This document shows positions 1 through 8,956 of a stretch of DNA of 64,000 nt, one piece after another (position 1 is the stretch's first letter; each line of letters opens with the position of its first letter). The notes beneath the pieces are model-generated. The model was not told the DNA's origin. It saw nothing but the letters and a program-made list of their open reading frames with translations, and ran no database searches. The DNA is taken from assembly GCF_020073745.1 (NCBI RefSeq), contig NZ_JAIRAU010000008.1, positions 62,001 to 126,000 of the forward strand, in the 5' to 3' direction. The stretch is from Nannocystis pusilla. Its GTDB lineage: Bacteria > Myxococcota_A > Polyangia > Nannocystales > Nannocystaceae. A program made the position numbers and the translations under genes.

Positions 1-2
1 TC

Positions 3-134
3 ACCCACCTCGACATCGAGCTCACCGAGCCGGCGCTGCCGCCGCTCGACAAGACCCGCGCCGGCCTCGGCGTGCTGTCGCCGACGCGCGAGGTCCAGTG
101 CCGCGTCCGCCGGCGCTCGCGCGCCCGTGCCTGA
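3..134 (+). CDS. C-terminal end of an unidentified protein (partial)
   Basis: These are the last 43 codons of a gene entering from the left edge, stopping at TGA 132-134. The visible tail begins THLDIELTEPALPPLDKTRA and ends Arg-rich (RVRRRSRARA). The mix of charged and hydrophobic residues suits a real coding frame, but no domain can be named. It converges on the oxidoreductase gene ending at 198. The gap between them holds a perfect 12-bp direct repeat, CCGATCGAGCAT, at 154-165 and 168-179. Confidence 0.45.
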   Translation, partial: THLDIELTEPALPPLDKTRAGLGVLSPTREVQCRVRRRSRARA

Positions 135-197
135 GCTGACCTTCGGAGCATGTCCGATCGAGCATAACCGATCGAGCATGTCCTGCCGAGCCTGTCC

Positions 198-1610
198 TCA
201 CGGTCCTGTCCCGACGGACATCTGGCTGCGCAGGTCGAGCAGCGCGGTGCGCAGCCCCTCCTCGACCACCGGGTGGTAGAACGGCAGGCGCAGCACCTGC
301 TCGACCGTCAGCCCGGACTGGATCGCCCAGGCCAGCAGGTGGGCCAGGTGTTCGCCGGCGGGCGCGGCCAGCTCGGCGCCGAGCAGCGCGCCCGTGGCGC
401 GCGAGCCGTACACGCGCAGCACGCCGTGGTTCTTGGCCATCACGCGCGCGCGGCCCTGGTCGGCGAAGTCGACCTGGCCGATCGCGCAGGTCGACAGGTC
501 GAGCGAGTCGAACCTGCGCCCGACCGCGGCGATCTGCGGGTCGGTGAACACGATCGACAGCGGCACCCGGCGCTCGCCCGGGCGGACCTCCGGGGCCGCG
601 GCGGCGTTGCGGCCGGCGATCTGGCCGTCGTCGATCGCCTCGTGGAGGAGCGGGCGGTGGCCGGCCGCGTCGCCGGCGATGAACAGCGGCAGCTCGCCGC
701 ACTGCAGCGTGGCCGAGTCGAAGTCGCGCGGCTTGCCCTTGTCGTCGAGCTTCACGCCCGCGCGCTCGAGCTCGAGCGCGGCCAGCCGCGGCGCGCGGCC
801 GGTAGCGGCCAGGATCAACGGCCATGTCCCTTCGAACACCTCGCCGTCGTCGCCCGAGAACCTGACCCACACCCCGTCGGGGCGGTTCTCCGCGGCCTCG
901 AGCTTCGTCCGGGTGTGCAGCGTCATCTCGCGCGCCAGCGCCGACTTGGCGGCGGCGAGCACCGACGGGTCGCGGATCCCCGCCACCTTGTTGTCGGCGC
1001 ACGCGAGGGTCACGCGGGCGCCGAGGCGGGCCAGCGCCTGTCCGAGCTCGACCCCGATCGCTCCGGCGCCGATCACCAGCACGCGCTCGGGGAACGCGTC
1101 GAGCTCGAACACCTTGTCGGAGTCGATGACGCGGGGCGACTCGAGGCGCGCGAGGATCGGCGGGTGTCGCGGCGCCGAACCCACCGCGACCACGACCGCC
1201 CGGCGGGCCGTCACGCGCAGGTCGTCGCCGACCGCGAGCACGTTCGGCCCCTCGAAGCGAGCCCGGCCGTGGATCAGCAGGCCGCGCTCCGCCAGCCCCT
1301 GGGCCTCGTCGAGCAGGAAGCCGACGAAGCGGTCGCGCTCGCGGCGGACGCGGCCCATCACCTCGCTCGCCACCACCCGCGGCTCGCCGGCGTGGACCCC
1401 GAACTGCCGCGCCTCGCGGACCGCGTGCGCCGCCTCCGCGGCGGCGATCAGCAGCTTCGACGGCATGCATCCGACCCGCGCGCAGGTCGTCCCGAGCGGC
1501 CCCGCGTCGATCGCCACCGCGTGCGCCCCCGCCTTCTCGGCGGCCCGCCGGGCGTTGAGGCCCGCCGTGCCGGCGCCGATCACCGCGACATCGACCGTCT
1601 GCTCGCGCAT
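198..1610 (-). CDS. Class I pyridine nucleotide-disulfide oxidoreductase (dihydrolipoyl dehydrogenase-like)
   Basis: A cytoplasmic FAD flavoenzyme of 470 aa that passes electrons between NAD(P)H and a disulfide substrate. The N-terminal dinucleotide fold is VIGAGTAG (residues 10-17). The redox-active pair is in GTTCARVGCMPSK (Cys43 and Cys48). The second NAD(P)H-binding fold is VIGAGAIGVELGQAL, the FAD-binding FIAGDAAG follows, and the C-terminal dimer-interface His/Glu is in FYHPVVEEGL. I chose ATG 1608-1610 because the fold begins within ten residues; a start at 1646 would only add an unstructured leader. The GTTCARVGC disulfide motif, instead of the usual GGTCLNVGC, marks a branch related to dihydrolipoyl dehydrogenase but often not linked to a 2-oxoacid dehydrogenase. 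No E1/E2 genes are nearby, so the substrate is unknown. Confidence 0.85.
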   Translation of the reverse strand: MREQTVDVAVIGAGTAGLNARRAAEKAGAHAVAIDAGPLGTTCARVGCMPSKLLIAAAEAAHAVREARQFGVHAGEPRVVASEVMGRVRRERDRFVGFLLDEAQGLAERGLLIHGRARFEGPNVLAVGDDLRVTARRAVVVAVGSAPRHPPILARLESPRVIDSDKVFELDAFPERVLVIGAGAIGVELGQALARLGARVTLACADNKVAGIRDPSVLAAAKSALAREMTLHTRTKLEAAENRPDGVWVRFSGDDGEVFEGTWPLILAATGRAPRLAALELERAGVKLDDKGKPRDFDSATLQCGELPLFIAGDAAGHRPLLHEAIDDGQIAGRNAAAAPEVRPGERRVPLSIVFTDPQIAAVGRRFDSLDLSTCAIGQVDFADQGRARVMAKNHGVLRVYGSRATGALLGAELAAPAGEHLAHLLAWAIQSGLTVEQVLRLPFYHPVVEEGLRTALLDLRSQMSVGTGP

Positions 1611-1938
1611 GGCCGAAGTATTGCCACATCTCGCGTCCGCCGGCACGCGCGCGGTTCTGCGCCGCGAGCGGGCGCGGTCGACCCGCGCGGGCGCCGACCC
1701 CGTGGTGGCGCGGCGCCAGCCGTCGAGCTGTCCGATCGGCCAGTCGGCGGCCCGCCGTGGGCGCGACTCGCTCGGCCGCGCTGTCCGATCGATCCGTCCG
1801 CGACCCGCTCGCGGCGCCGGTACGAGCTGTCAAGCGGCGTGCGGGCTCATCTGTCCATCACGACATGGCCGTTTCTACATGTCGTTCGGGACAGCGAGCA
1901 CCGCACGCACCCATGTCGCACGGGACAGCCCCTTCCGC

Positions 1939-2742
1939 TCACCCGGCGTGGGCCGCCCGGCCCGCGCCGCGCCCGGCCTTCGCGCCCTGCGCGTCCGGAC
2001 CTGTCCCTTGCGCAAGATCGCTCAGCGGGCACACGCCGAGCGCCGTGAGGTCGGCCGCGGCCGCCTCGGCCCAGCCCTGGTTGGACATCGGCGAGCGCGG
2101 GCTCGGGTGGAGGACGCGTCCGACCTGCACGCGCCCGCCCACGACCTTCTGCGCCCGCTTCTCGGCGAAGCCGCCGATGCCGATCACCCATTTGGGCTCG
2201 AGCAGCTCGACGAGGCGCAGCAGGTGGCGGTCGCACGCCGCCTCGAGCGGCGCGCGCTCGGCGGCCGGCAGCTTGTCGGGCGTGAAGTTCGCGCCGCCGG
2301 CGGCGATGAACGTCAGCGGGCAGTAGTTGGCGACGTAGTGCCGGTTGAAGAACCGCTCCGCGGTGGCCCAGCGCTGGGCCACCGCGCCCCACAGCCGCGA
2401 CCCGCTGACCTCGGCGCGCGTGCACGCGAAGCCCTGCACCGGCCGCGCCGGGTGCTCGCGGTCCGGCCGGGCCACCGGCGCCTCGATCTTCAGGAAGTCG
2501 CGCACCGCCTTGACCTCGCCGAACGGCACCCCCGTCTGCGTCATCCCGAACGGCCCCGGGTTCATGCCGAGGAACACCACGTCCTTGCGCGTGCGCCCGT
2601 AGGCCGCGATGTACGCGGCGTGGGGCGCCCACGCGTAGTCGAGCGGGTGATACACGAACGCGATCGGTTCGGAGAACCGCAGGTCTCGCACCTCGTCGGC
2701 GAGGCGGCGCGCTGCGGCCTGCAGCTCGGCGGAGATCGTCAT
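1939..2742 (-). CDS. SMUG1-type uracil-DNA glycosylase
   Basis: A 267-aa base-excision repair enzyme expected to remove uracil, and possibly oxidised pyrimidines, from DNA. Motif 1, FLGMNPGPFGMTQTGVPFGE (residues 57-76), is nearly identical to the signature of animal SMUG1, including the catalytic Asn after GM. Motif 2 is HPSPRSP about 50 residues before the end, with the leucine-finger His in place. The family's LTALGVCPL helix follows. I chose ATG 2740-2742 because the domain starts soon after; an upstream start at 2865 would add 41 residues rich in Arg and Ala. The last 25 residues (Gly/Ala/Arg-rich) look disordered. It lies beside the oxidoreductase but is probably transcribed alone. Confidence 0.88.
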   Translation of the reverse strand: MTISAELQAAARRLADEVRDLRFSEPIAFVYHPLDYAWAPHAAYIAAYGRTRKDVVFLGMNPGPFGMTQTGVPFGEVKAVRDFLKIEAPVARPDREHPARPVQGFACTRAEVSGSRLWGAVAQRWATAERFFNRHYVANYCPLTFIAAGGANFTPDKLPAAERAPLEAACDRHLLRLVELLEPKWVIGIGGFAEKRAQKVVGGRVQVGRVLHPSPRSPMSNQGWAEAAAADLTALGVCPLSDLAQGTGPDAQGAKAGRGAGRAAHAG

Positions 2743-2861
2743 GACAATGGGGCCATACGTCAGGGCGACCGCCCGCGGCAAGGCCCATGCGATTGCCATT
2801 TTTGTAGCCGCGCTCGCATTTCTTTCAGCGCTGCGAGCCTCGCGCGGCCCTCGGCGAATCA

Positions 2862-3122
2862 TCACGAGCTCTTGCGTCCGCGGCCCTGCGAGCGCGTCGG
2901 GGGCTGCGCGCGGAGGATCTCCGCCAGCGCCGCCGACATGTCGCGGGTCGCCGACAGCGCCGCGAACTCGACCCCGAGCGCCAGCATCTCGGCGGCGACC
3001 GCGGGTTGCAGCCCGCAGACGATGCAGCGCGCGCCGAGCAGGCGGGTCGCGCGGGCCAGCGCGACGATGTGCGCCGCGGTGCGGGCGTCGGCCGTCTCGA
3101 CGCCGGTGACGTCGAGGATCAC
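2862..3122 (-). pseudogene. 5'-truncated STAS-domain gene (RsbR/RsbS-like)
   Basis: The frame encodes the second half of a STAS domain of the kind found in stressosome RsbR/RsbS antagonists: a strand VILDVTGV, the helix after it (TADARTAAHIVALARATRLL), then CIVCGLQPAVAAEMLALG, and a basic tail ending GRGRKSS. An intact member has 50 or more residues before VILDVTGV. Here an in-frame TAG stands only about eight codons upstream, in sequence of different character. The truncation coincides with the inverted repeat at 3126-3185, so the gene was probably cut by an insertion. The GTG at 3120-3122 could still start an 86-aa remnant, but it lacks the first strands of the fold. The missing half was not found in this window. 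Confidence 0.6.
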
Positions 3123-3125
3123 CCG

Positions 3126-3185
3126 CCGCTCGCTAGCCTAACCAAAACCGGCCTAGAACCCCGATCTCCACCGGTTAGCGAGCGG
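3126..3185. repeat. Inverted repeat at the truncated STAS gene (possible element end)
   Basis: CCGCTCGCTA at 3126-3135 is repeated exactly in reverse complement at 3176-3185 (TAGCGAGCGG), with 40 bp between. The left arm touches the point where the STAS coding sequence breaks off. Immediately right are short direct repeats, GGCACCAACTTGGCACC and two copies of CGTGAACT (CGTGAACTTCCGTGAACTCG), of a kind seen at integration sites. No integrase gene is visible in the window. Confidence 0.45.
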
Positions 3186-3890
3186 CCTTCTGGCACCAAC
3201 TTGGCACCGCCGTGAACTTCCGTGAACTCGCGTGAAGCTCATCTCGCTCGTTTCCGCTCGCCGGCGACGATTCCGCCACCACAACAAGGTCCCGGTGTCA
3301 ATCACGGGCCTTCGACTCGAGCCTTTGGTGGAGCAACCCGATCTCGGCGCGCGATCCCGCTGCCGTCCGCGGCCCGGCGGCCGGCGGGTTGAACGGCCCA
3401 GATCGGAGACCTCACCTCTTCAACCGCCGACCTGACTCGAACTCAGGGACCGAACCGCGGGAGTACGACCTGTCCAAAGAGGAAGACAAGTTGGTCTTGG
3501 ACGCGCCTCTTCGGTGCGTCTGGTGCTGGCGCAGTGTGCGCGAGCACGCGTTGAGGGCGGCGCGCGGCGGGGTCGCGATGGTAGAGGCCACGGCACGAAG
3601 TTCGCCTCGACATGCCCCGAGTACCCGCGGTAACGTCCACCACTCACCTGGCGATCGTCGACCTTCAGTGAGGACAACGTGGTTGGAGAGCGAAAAAGAC
3701 GACTTGCAGCGGAGCAAAGGCGACTTGGATTTGCAAGCACCTGGCGAGCAGGACGCAAGCCACTCTCCCGATAGCGGGTGGAAGCTAGCTTTCTTCGGAC
3801 GACAAATGGACGTTCTAAGCGGCGAGCCCTGGCCCTGTCGTGGCAAGTGGCGAGTGTGCTAGGAGCCCGCGCTTGATTGGCGCAGACGCA
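3186..3890. other. Intergenic stretch, no supportable gene
   Basis: About 700 bp of moderately GC-rich DNA between the STAS remnant and the TIR operon. Open frames on both strands have random composition and no start/ribosome-binding arrangement. It presumably holds the promoter of the TIR-VMAP operon, but no clear -35/-10 pair stands out. Confidence 0.5.
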
Positions 3891-5384
3891 ATGGGAGACC
3901 GCCCAAAGATCTTCATCTGCTACGCCTCGTCCGACCGTGAGTGGCGTGACGCCCTGCGGTTGCACCTGAAGCAATATGAGAGGTTCGTCGATGTCTTCGT
4001 CGACGTGGACATCCCTGCCGGAGGCGATTGGAACGCGAGCATCGTCGAGGGGCTCCGGACCTGCGAAGGGGGGGCCTTCCTGGTCAGCCATCACCTGTTC
4101 ACGCGGACCTTCGTGACCGGCATCGAGATCCCGGCCTTGCTGGAGCGATGGGCCGCGGAACAGGTCGATCTCCGGGTAATCCGCGTGTCCGCGTGCAAGC
4201 CTGAGGAGCACGTTTTCAAGGTCGGGGCCCGCACCTTGACGCTGGGGAGCATCCAGGACCAGCTTCACGGCCCGGACCTCGACATATACCGATCGAAGAC
4301 CCTGGACATGCTCAATCCAGGTGTCCAGAAGGAAGTTCTCGAAAATTTGGCCTTCGATCTCGCGGCTTGCGCGGTCGAGCGCGAGCGCATGCGTGCGCTC
4401 AAGCACTTGAGGATGGACCAGGTACTCCGCGCCTGGCGAGCCGCGGTTCCGGAAGGGCGTCCGGAGCCCACGTGGCCGGCACCGAATGATATTCAAGCCG
4501 CAGTACGTGCCGCACTGCGGGACATGCGGGACATGCGGGGAGGCCGGAAGCTTGAGCGGATGGCAGCCTTCGGCCAGGCCGAGCCCTTGGAGGGTGGAAG
4601 CAGCTCCAGAGGAGCTTCCGCGAAATTGACCGCGCGACCGGACGTCCGGATCCTGATCCGGCGCCGTCCGGACGCTCCTGGAGCGGACTGGCAAGTCGAC
4701 ACGTATGGCCCGGCGAATCGACCGCCATCCCGCGTCGTGCCGGACATGCGGCTCGATACCGTGCTGCTCGATTTAGGCCCGGTCATCGCTGGCCTTCCTG
4801 CCCACGAGGCTCACATCGAGATTGTGGCTCCAGTCTTCGAGCGCGAGTTCCCCGCCGATCTGTGGCATCTCCGCGAGGGGGAGGGCGAACTTGCCGAGTT
4901 GATCCCTGCTGGCCAGCGCGCCAGGCTCACCCTCCGCTCCCTGGAACGGATCGAGTACCCATCGATGCGAGAAGCGCTCGAACGACGCTCAACCGCAGGT
5001 GCAGACGCAACCAGTGGCTACGGGCCCGGCGGCGTTAGTTGCCGTCACGCCAAAGTGCGCATTCAGGCTGCGAGTCGTTCGATCGTTCTGCATGGACACG
5101 CGCAGTGTGCGGTCTTCGATCACGTGCCGCCGGACAGGGGCGCGCGCGTAGCCGTCCTGAGAGCTGCGTACAACAACGGCGTCGGCACCCTCCTCTGGTC
5201 CCGCCGACCAGAACATGGAAACGCCCTGGCTGCCCTCGCGGAGCCGCATTCGCCGGCTGACCTCCCCGTGGTCGTGCTGAAGGCACGAACCGAAGCGAAC
5301 CCCCTCGCGAATGAAATCACGCTCGTCGTCGATCACCCCGGCGCCGAGCTGCCTCTGCTCGAGCCGCCCTCGGAGACTTCATGA
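3891..5384 (+). CDS. TIR-domain effector with VMAP-C-like region
   Basis: A 497-aa cytoplasmic protein. An N-terminal TIR domain (about residues 4-140) begins PKIFICYASSDREW. The conserved serine helix is LVSHHLFTRTFVTGIE, and Glu79 sits where the NAD-cleaving glutamate of active TIR NADases lies. After a linker, residues about 260-480 match the pattern of the VMAP C-terminal domain (vWA-MoxR-associated protein): IEIVAPVFEREFPADLWHL, LTLRSLERI, then AAYNNGVGTLLWSRRP. This domain is known to fuse to an effector in computationally described vWA-MoxR conflict systems. The next two genes are the matching MoxR ATPase and SAV_2336-type protein, and the stop overlaps the next start by 4 bp. ATG 3891 begins at the TIR fold; an in-frame TTG at 3873 has a better AGGAG before it, so the start is uncertain by six codons. 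Confidence 0.8.
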   Translation: MGDRPKIFICYASSDREWRDALRLHLKQYERFVDVFVDVDIPAGGDWNASIVEGLRTCEGGAFLVSHHLFTRTFVTGIEIPALLERWAAEQVDLRVIRVSACKPEEHVFKVGARTLTLGSIQDQLHGPDLDIYRSKTLDMLNPGVQKEVLENLAFDLAACAVERERMRALKHLRMDQVLRAWRAAVPEGRPEPTWPAPNDIQAAVRAALRDMRDMRGGRKLERMAAFGQAEPLEGGSSSRGASAKLTARPDVRILIRRRPDAPGADWQVDTYGPANRPPSRVVPDMRLDTVLLDLGPVIAGLPAHEAHIEIVAPVFEREFPADLWHLREGEGELAELIPAGQRARLTLRSLERIEYPSMREALERRSTAGADATSGYGPGGVSCRHAKVRIQAASRSIVLHGHAQCAVFDHVPPDRGARVAVLRAAYNNGVGTLLWSRRPEHGNALAALAEPHSPADLPVVVLKARTEANPLANEITLVVDHPGAELPLLEPPSETS

Positions 5385-6343
5385 CCCAGCGCATCTTCAC
5401 CGGCACTGGCTCGGCCACGTCCAGAGCCCCAGAACTGCCTCCCCCTCCACCGTGGCGCGACCTCAAGAACTGGCGGCGTCATCGAGCGAGCACCTGGAAG
5501 CCGACCGCCAACGAGCTCGACCTCATCAACGCGGCCATCGTGTTGCGACTACCGCTCCTCGTGAACGGCCCTCCGGGGAGCGGGAAAACCTCGATCGCGT
5601 ATGCCATCGCTGCGGAGCTCGGTTGGGGCGAAGTCCTGACCTGGAACATCAACTCGCGCGTCGCCCGCAGCGACGGCCTGTATCATTACGACGCTGCGGG
5701 CCGCCTGCGAGATGTGGCGCTCGCGCAGCAGAACCGTCCGGGAGGCGACGAAGACATCGGCCAATATCTTCGGCTCGGTCCGCTCGGCACCGCACTCGCC
5801 ACGTCGAAACCGGACCGCCCGCGCGTGCTGCTCGTCGACGAAATCGACAAGGCCGACATCGATTTCCCCAACGATCTGCTCGATCTCCTCGATGAGGGTC
5901 GATTCGAGATTCCGGAGCTCGGGCGGATCGTGAGCAGCCATCCGAAGGTGGACGTGCGAACGGCCTGCCCGAATGAGACCGTGACGATCGCCGCCGGCAG
6001 TGTGCAAGCCGAGGCGTTCCCATTCGTCGTGCTGACCAGCAACGGCGAGCGCGACTTTCCGCCCGCGTTCCTCCGGCGGTGCCTGCGGCTCGAGACGAAG
6101 ATCCCCGAGCGTGCTCGCTTGCAGGAGATCCTTGGGGCCCACCTGAGCTCCGACGGCGCGGCATGGCCGGTCGAGGTCCAGGAGGTCCTCGATCGCTTTA
6201 GCGCCGATGCAGGTGCGCAGCGAAAGGTCGCCGTCGACCAACTTCTCAATGCGGTGTTCCTAATCGCCCACGGGGCCTTGCCCGACGAGGAGACGCGGAG
6301 GCGAGTCCTCGATGCCGTGCTGCGCGAACTGGAAGACCCGTGA
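5381..6343 (+). CDS. MoxR-family AAA+ ATPase
   Basis: A 320-aa ATPase. Walker A is GPPGSGKT (residues 63-70) and Walker B is VLLVDEIDKAD (149-159). The sensor-1/arginine-finger region is TSNGERDFPPAFLRRC (219-234), typical of MoxR-type AAA+ proteins, which remodel partner proteins together with a vWA-type protein. A C-terminal helical lid follows. It overlaps both neighbours by 4 bp (ATGA at 5381, GTGA at 6340), which implies translational coupling and one protein assembly. In this context it is expected to gate activation of the TIR effector. ATPase identity is clear; the role is inferred from the operon. Confidence 0.9.
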   Translation: MTQRIFTGTGSATSRAPELPPPPPWRDLKNWRRHRASTWKPTANELDLINAAIVLRLPLLVNGPPGSGKTSIAYAIAAELGWGEVLTWNINSRVARSDGLYHYDAAGRLRDVALAQQNRPGGDEDIGQYLRLGPLGTALATSKPDRPRVLLVDEIDKADIDFPNDLLDLLDEGRFEIPELGRIVSSHPKVDVRTACPNETVTIAAGSVQAEAFPFVVLTSNGERDFPPAFLRRCLRLETKIPERARLQEILGAHLSSDGAAWPVEVQEVLDRFSADAGAQRKVAVDQLLNAVFLIAHGALPDEETRRRVLDAVLRELEDP

Positions 6344-8910
6344 CCATGAAGTCGTTCGCGCGGATCCTCGCGAGCCTCGCCGAGAAGAGCGAGGCCCGGC
6401 TGCCCCCCGACGTCCTGCTTGATGCCCTGTGGCTGACGGCGTTCTTGACGATCGAGTCGTCGGAGCGGACCGCCGCTCCGGCATCTCGCGCCAGCACACC
6501 CTCGGCCTCGTCCGGCTCGCAGCCCGGAGGCGAGGGTGCACTGGCGGCCTCGCTTGCGGTGCCGCTCCACGTCCACGACCCCAGCGGACGGTCCGAGAAC
6601 GCGCAGGTTCCCGCGCCCGCGCCGCTGGCGAACACGCGGAAGTTGCTGCGTGCTCTCCGTCCGCTGCGACTCAGGCGGCCGACGCCCGGCGAGGGCGTCC
6701 TCGATGTCGACGAGACGCTGCGGGCGATGTCGACTGGGGGACCGTGGCAGCCGGTGGTGCGCCCACGGATGGAGCGGCCGTACGCCCTGCAAATCGTCGT
6801 CGATCGCGGCGGAGCCTGGCCGGTCCTTGCCAGCGGCATCGCTGCCTTCGTTCAGGTGCTCGTCCGATTGGGCGCGTGGCGTCGGCTGACACTCCTTCAT
6901 GTGGACGACGGGCCGGATGTGAAGCTGCGCCAGGGCATGCGGCGCGACGCTGCGGTGCCGCCGCGTCGGCTGGCCGATCGCTATGGTCGAACCTTGACGC
7001 TAGTCGTGACCGATGCGACCCGCCAGGCATGGCACAACGGACGATTCGCCGAGCTCTTGGCGCATGCGAGTGCGCCCTCGCTGTTTATCACACTTCCCGG
7101 GCGACTATGGCCGCGGACCGGCCTGAGCGGATACCTCGATGCGGACGATCCGCTCACTATGCGCCTCTTGCTCGATCTCGGGAAACCCGCAAGTTATAGC
7201 CGCCCGATGGCGCTCGTATCGCTCGATCGCATCGACATGTGGGCGAAAGCACAAATAGGAGGCCCCCGATTCCGCCCGCGAGGGCTGCTGCATCGCCGCG
7301 CCGCTCGTCCCGCACCACCCGAGGGAGATTCGGAGGAGCGCGTTGTCCGGTATCTTCGTCACGCTTCTGCCCCTGCGGCTCGGCTCGCCCAATTGCTGGC
7401 GTGGTCCCCGTCGCCATGGATCGACGTTCAGCTAATCCGCCTCGTTCGCGTCACGATGGTTCCGAACGCCGGGCTGTCCGACGAGGCCGAGCTCGTGCTC
7501 GGCGGCCTCCTGTGGTCCTCGAGGGAACAACCGGGGAAGTTCATGTTTCACCCCGGCGTGGCGGCGGCGCTGCGCCAGCGCGGGCGGATCACGGAGGGCC
7601 GCTTGGTGACCGAACAGGTGTCCTCGTGGCTCGAGCGACACTGGGATCAGGCCCGGACCTTCACTGCGTTGCTGCGAGATCCGTTCGCCACTGACGAACT
7701 GCAGCACATCGAGGGTCCGTTCGCCGAAGTCGCTGCGGAGCTCTTACGCGACCTCGGCGACGCCTGGGCACGGCGTGCCGAGCTCCGCGTGCCGCGCACC
7801 TCCCAGGATTCGACGACAATTGTCACGGGTCCCGAGCCCGCGGCATTCTCGGCTGGGCCGAGCCCGGCCACGCGGGAGGCAATCGCCGAGCTGGTTGCAG
7901 ATGCCGCCCTAGCCGCGGAGATCCTCCAGGAAGAAGCGCTCAGTCAGGAGTTGACGGAGGAGAACGCCCGCGACAACCTCGCCGAGGAACTCCTGGGTCC
8001 CGAGATCGCCGAGTACCGAGCCGCCGTCGAGTTTGCCCGACAACTCGAGCTAGACGTTCCGATGGACATCGACCCGCATCGAGTCGATGCGGCGCGCGTC
8101 TTCTTCAAGGATATGATTGACCGAGCCCGCGCTACGTTCCCGCTCGGGCACTTGCGGTCTTTGTCAGACGACGAGCTCATGGAGGAGTTATACCAATTGG
8201 CCGAAGAGAAGAGCCATGAAATCCTGCATTCCAGCGAGTTCGCCTCCGCGGAGGCGGAGACCAACGCCTACGGCTTCGAGATCGAGTGCGAGGTCGGCGA
8301 CGTTACCTTCTCTGAGGCGGAGTGCCGAGTCGAGGTCTCGTTCACCGCTGTGGGCGAGCAGTCCGAAGACCGAATGTACTTGGGTGACAGAATCTCGGGC
8401 ACCGCGGTGCTGATCATCGACAGTCACGGCGGGACTGAATATGTGGATATTACTGCTTCTGTCGACCCCGATGATGACGACGAGGAGCTTGCCGACCATC
8501 CCGACGACGACGGGCGGGAGGAACTCGCCGCTATTCCCGACGATGATGGGCGGTTCGACGACGATGGCCGGTTCGACTTCGATCCGATCCCCTCGCTGGA
8601 GCCGACATCCGGGCTGCGCGAGCTGCCCGAGGGGACCTGCAAGTATTTTCCCGGCGCGGAGGCTCGGATTGTCTCGGGGCGCTGGGACGGAAGTCGCCTG
8701 AACATCGACGGCGTCGAGGATCTCCGAGGCACGCTCGAGGACGCACGACTGCGCCGGAACCGGCCCCTCGGCGTCATCATTCTCGGGCTCTTCCGCGCCG
8801 ACGGCATTCGCTGGGCGCTGGTCCGTCACGACCCCCTTTGTCTGGTTGCCATGCCGGGACCGAGGCCAGGCCTAGATTGGACTGAGGGCGACGAGGACGA
8901 CGAGACGTAA
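6340..8910 (+). CDS. SAV_2336-type vWA-like protein with C-terminal extension
   Basis: An 856-aa third component of the MoxR operon. The family hallmarks are ALRPLRLRRPTPGEGVLDVD (about 105-124), then the vWA-like core ALQIVVDRGGAW (149-160) and the strand TLTLVVTDATRQAWHNG. The metal-binding DxSxS of true vWA domains is replaced by DRGGA, so it probably does not bind metal, as in its family. A helical region runs to about 480 and a coiled Glu-rich segment follows. Beyond about 610 is a beta-rich domain, an acidic stretch with repeated DDDGR units, and a final domain containing PLGVIILGLFRADGIRWALV. The last parts are not in the usual family layout and could be sensor or partner-binding modules. 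GTG 6340 overlaps the ATPase stop; ATG 6346 is an alternative start. Confidence 0.75.
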   Translation: MTMKSFARILASLAEKSEARLPPDVLLDALWLTAFLTIESSERTAAPASRASTPSASSGSQPGGEGALAASLAVPLHVHDPSGRSENAQVPAPAPLANTRKLLRALRPLRLRRPTPGEGVLDVDETLRAMSTGGPWQPVVRPRMERPYALQIVVDRGGAWPVLASGIAAFVQVLVRLGAWRRLTLLHVDDGPDVKLRQGMRRDAAVPPRRLADRYGRTLTLVVTDATRQAWHNGRFAELLAHASAPSLFITLPGRLWPRTGLSGYLDADDPLTMRLLLDLGKPASYSRPMALVSLDRIDMWAKAQIGGPRFRPRGLLHRRAARPAPPEGDSEERVVRYLRHASAPAARLAQLLAWSPSPWIDVQLIRLVRVTMVPNAGLSDEAELVLGGLLWSSREQPGKFMFHPGVAAALRQRGRITEGRLVTEQVSSWLERHWDQARTFTALLRDPFATDELQHIEGPFAEVAAELLRDLGDAWARRAELRVPRTSQDSTTIVTGPEPAAFSAGPSPATREAIAELVADAALAAEILQEEALSQELTEENARDNLAEELLGPEIAEYRAAVEFARQLELDVPMDIDPHRVDAARVFFKDMIDRARATFPLGHLRSLSDDELMEELYQLAEEKSHEILHSSEFASAEAETNAYGFEIECEVGDVTFSEAECRVEVSFTAVGEQSEDRMYLGDRISGTAVLIIDSHGGTEYVDITASVDPDDDDEELADHPDDDGREELAAIPDDDGRFDDDGRFDFDPIPSLEPTSGLRELPEGTCKYFPGAEARIVSGRWDGSRLNIDGVEDLRGTLEDARLRRNRPLGVIILGLFRADGIRWALVRHDPLCLVAMPGPRPGLDWTEGDEDDET

Positions 8911-8956
8911 ACTGGACAGGCGAGATGAGTGTTCCTGCGCACAGAACGGAGAGGTG

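Noticed and set aside
22..1833. A 600-residue open frame opposite the oxidoreductase gene
   Set aside because: Arg/Gly/Ala-rich antisense reading produced by GC-rich codons; the oxidoreductase frame has full family motifs.
3420..3480. A tRNA-like stretch (CTGACTCGAACTCAGG)
   Set aside because: It resembles a T-arm for a few bases, but no acceptor stem or anticodon arm could be paired.
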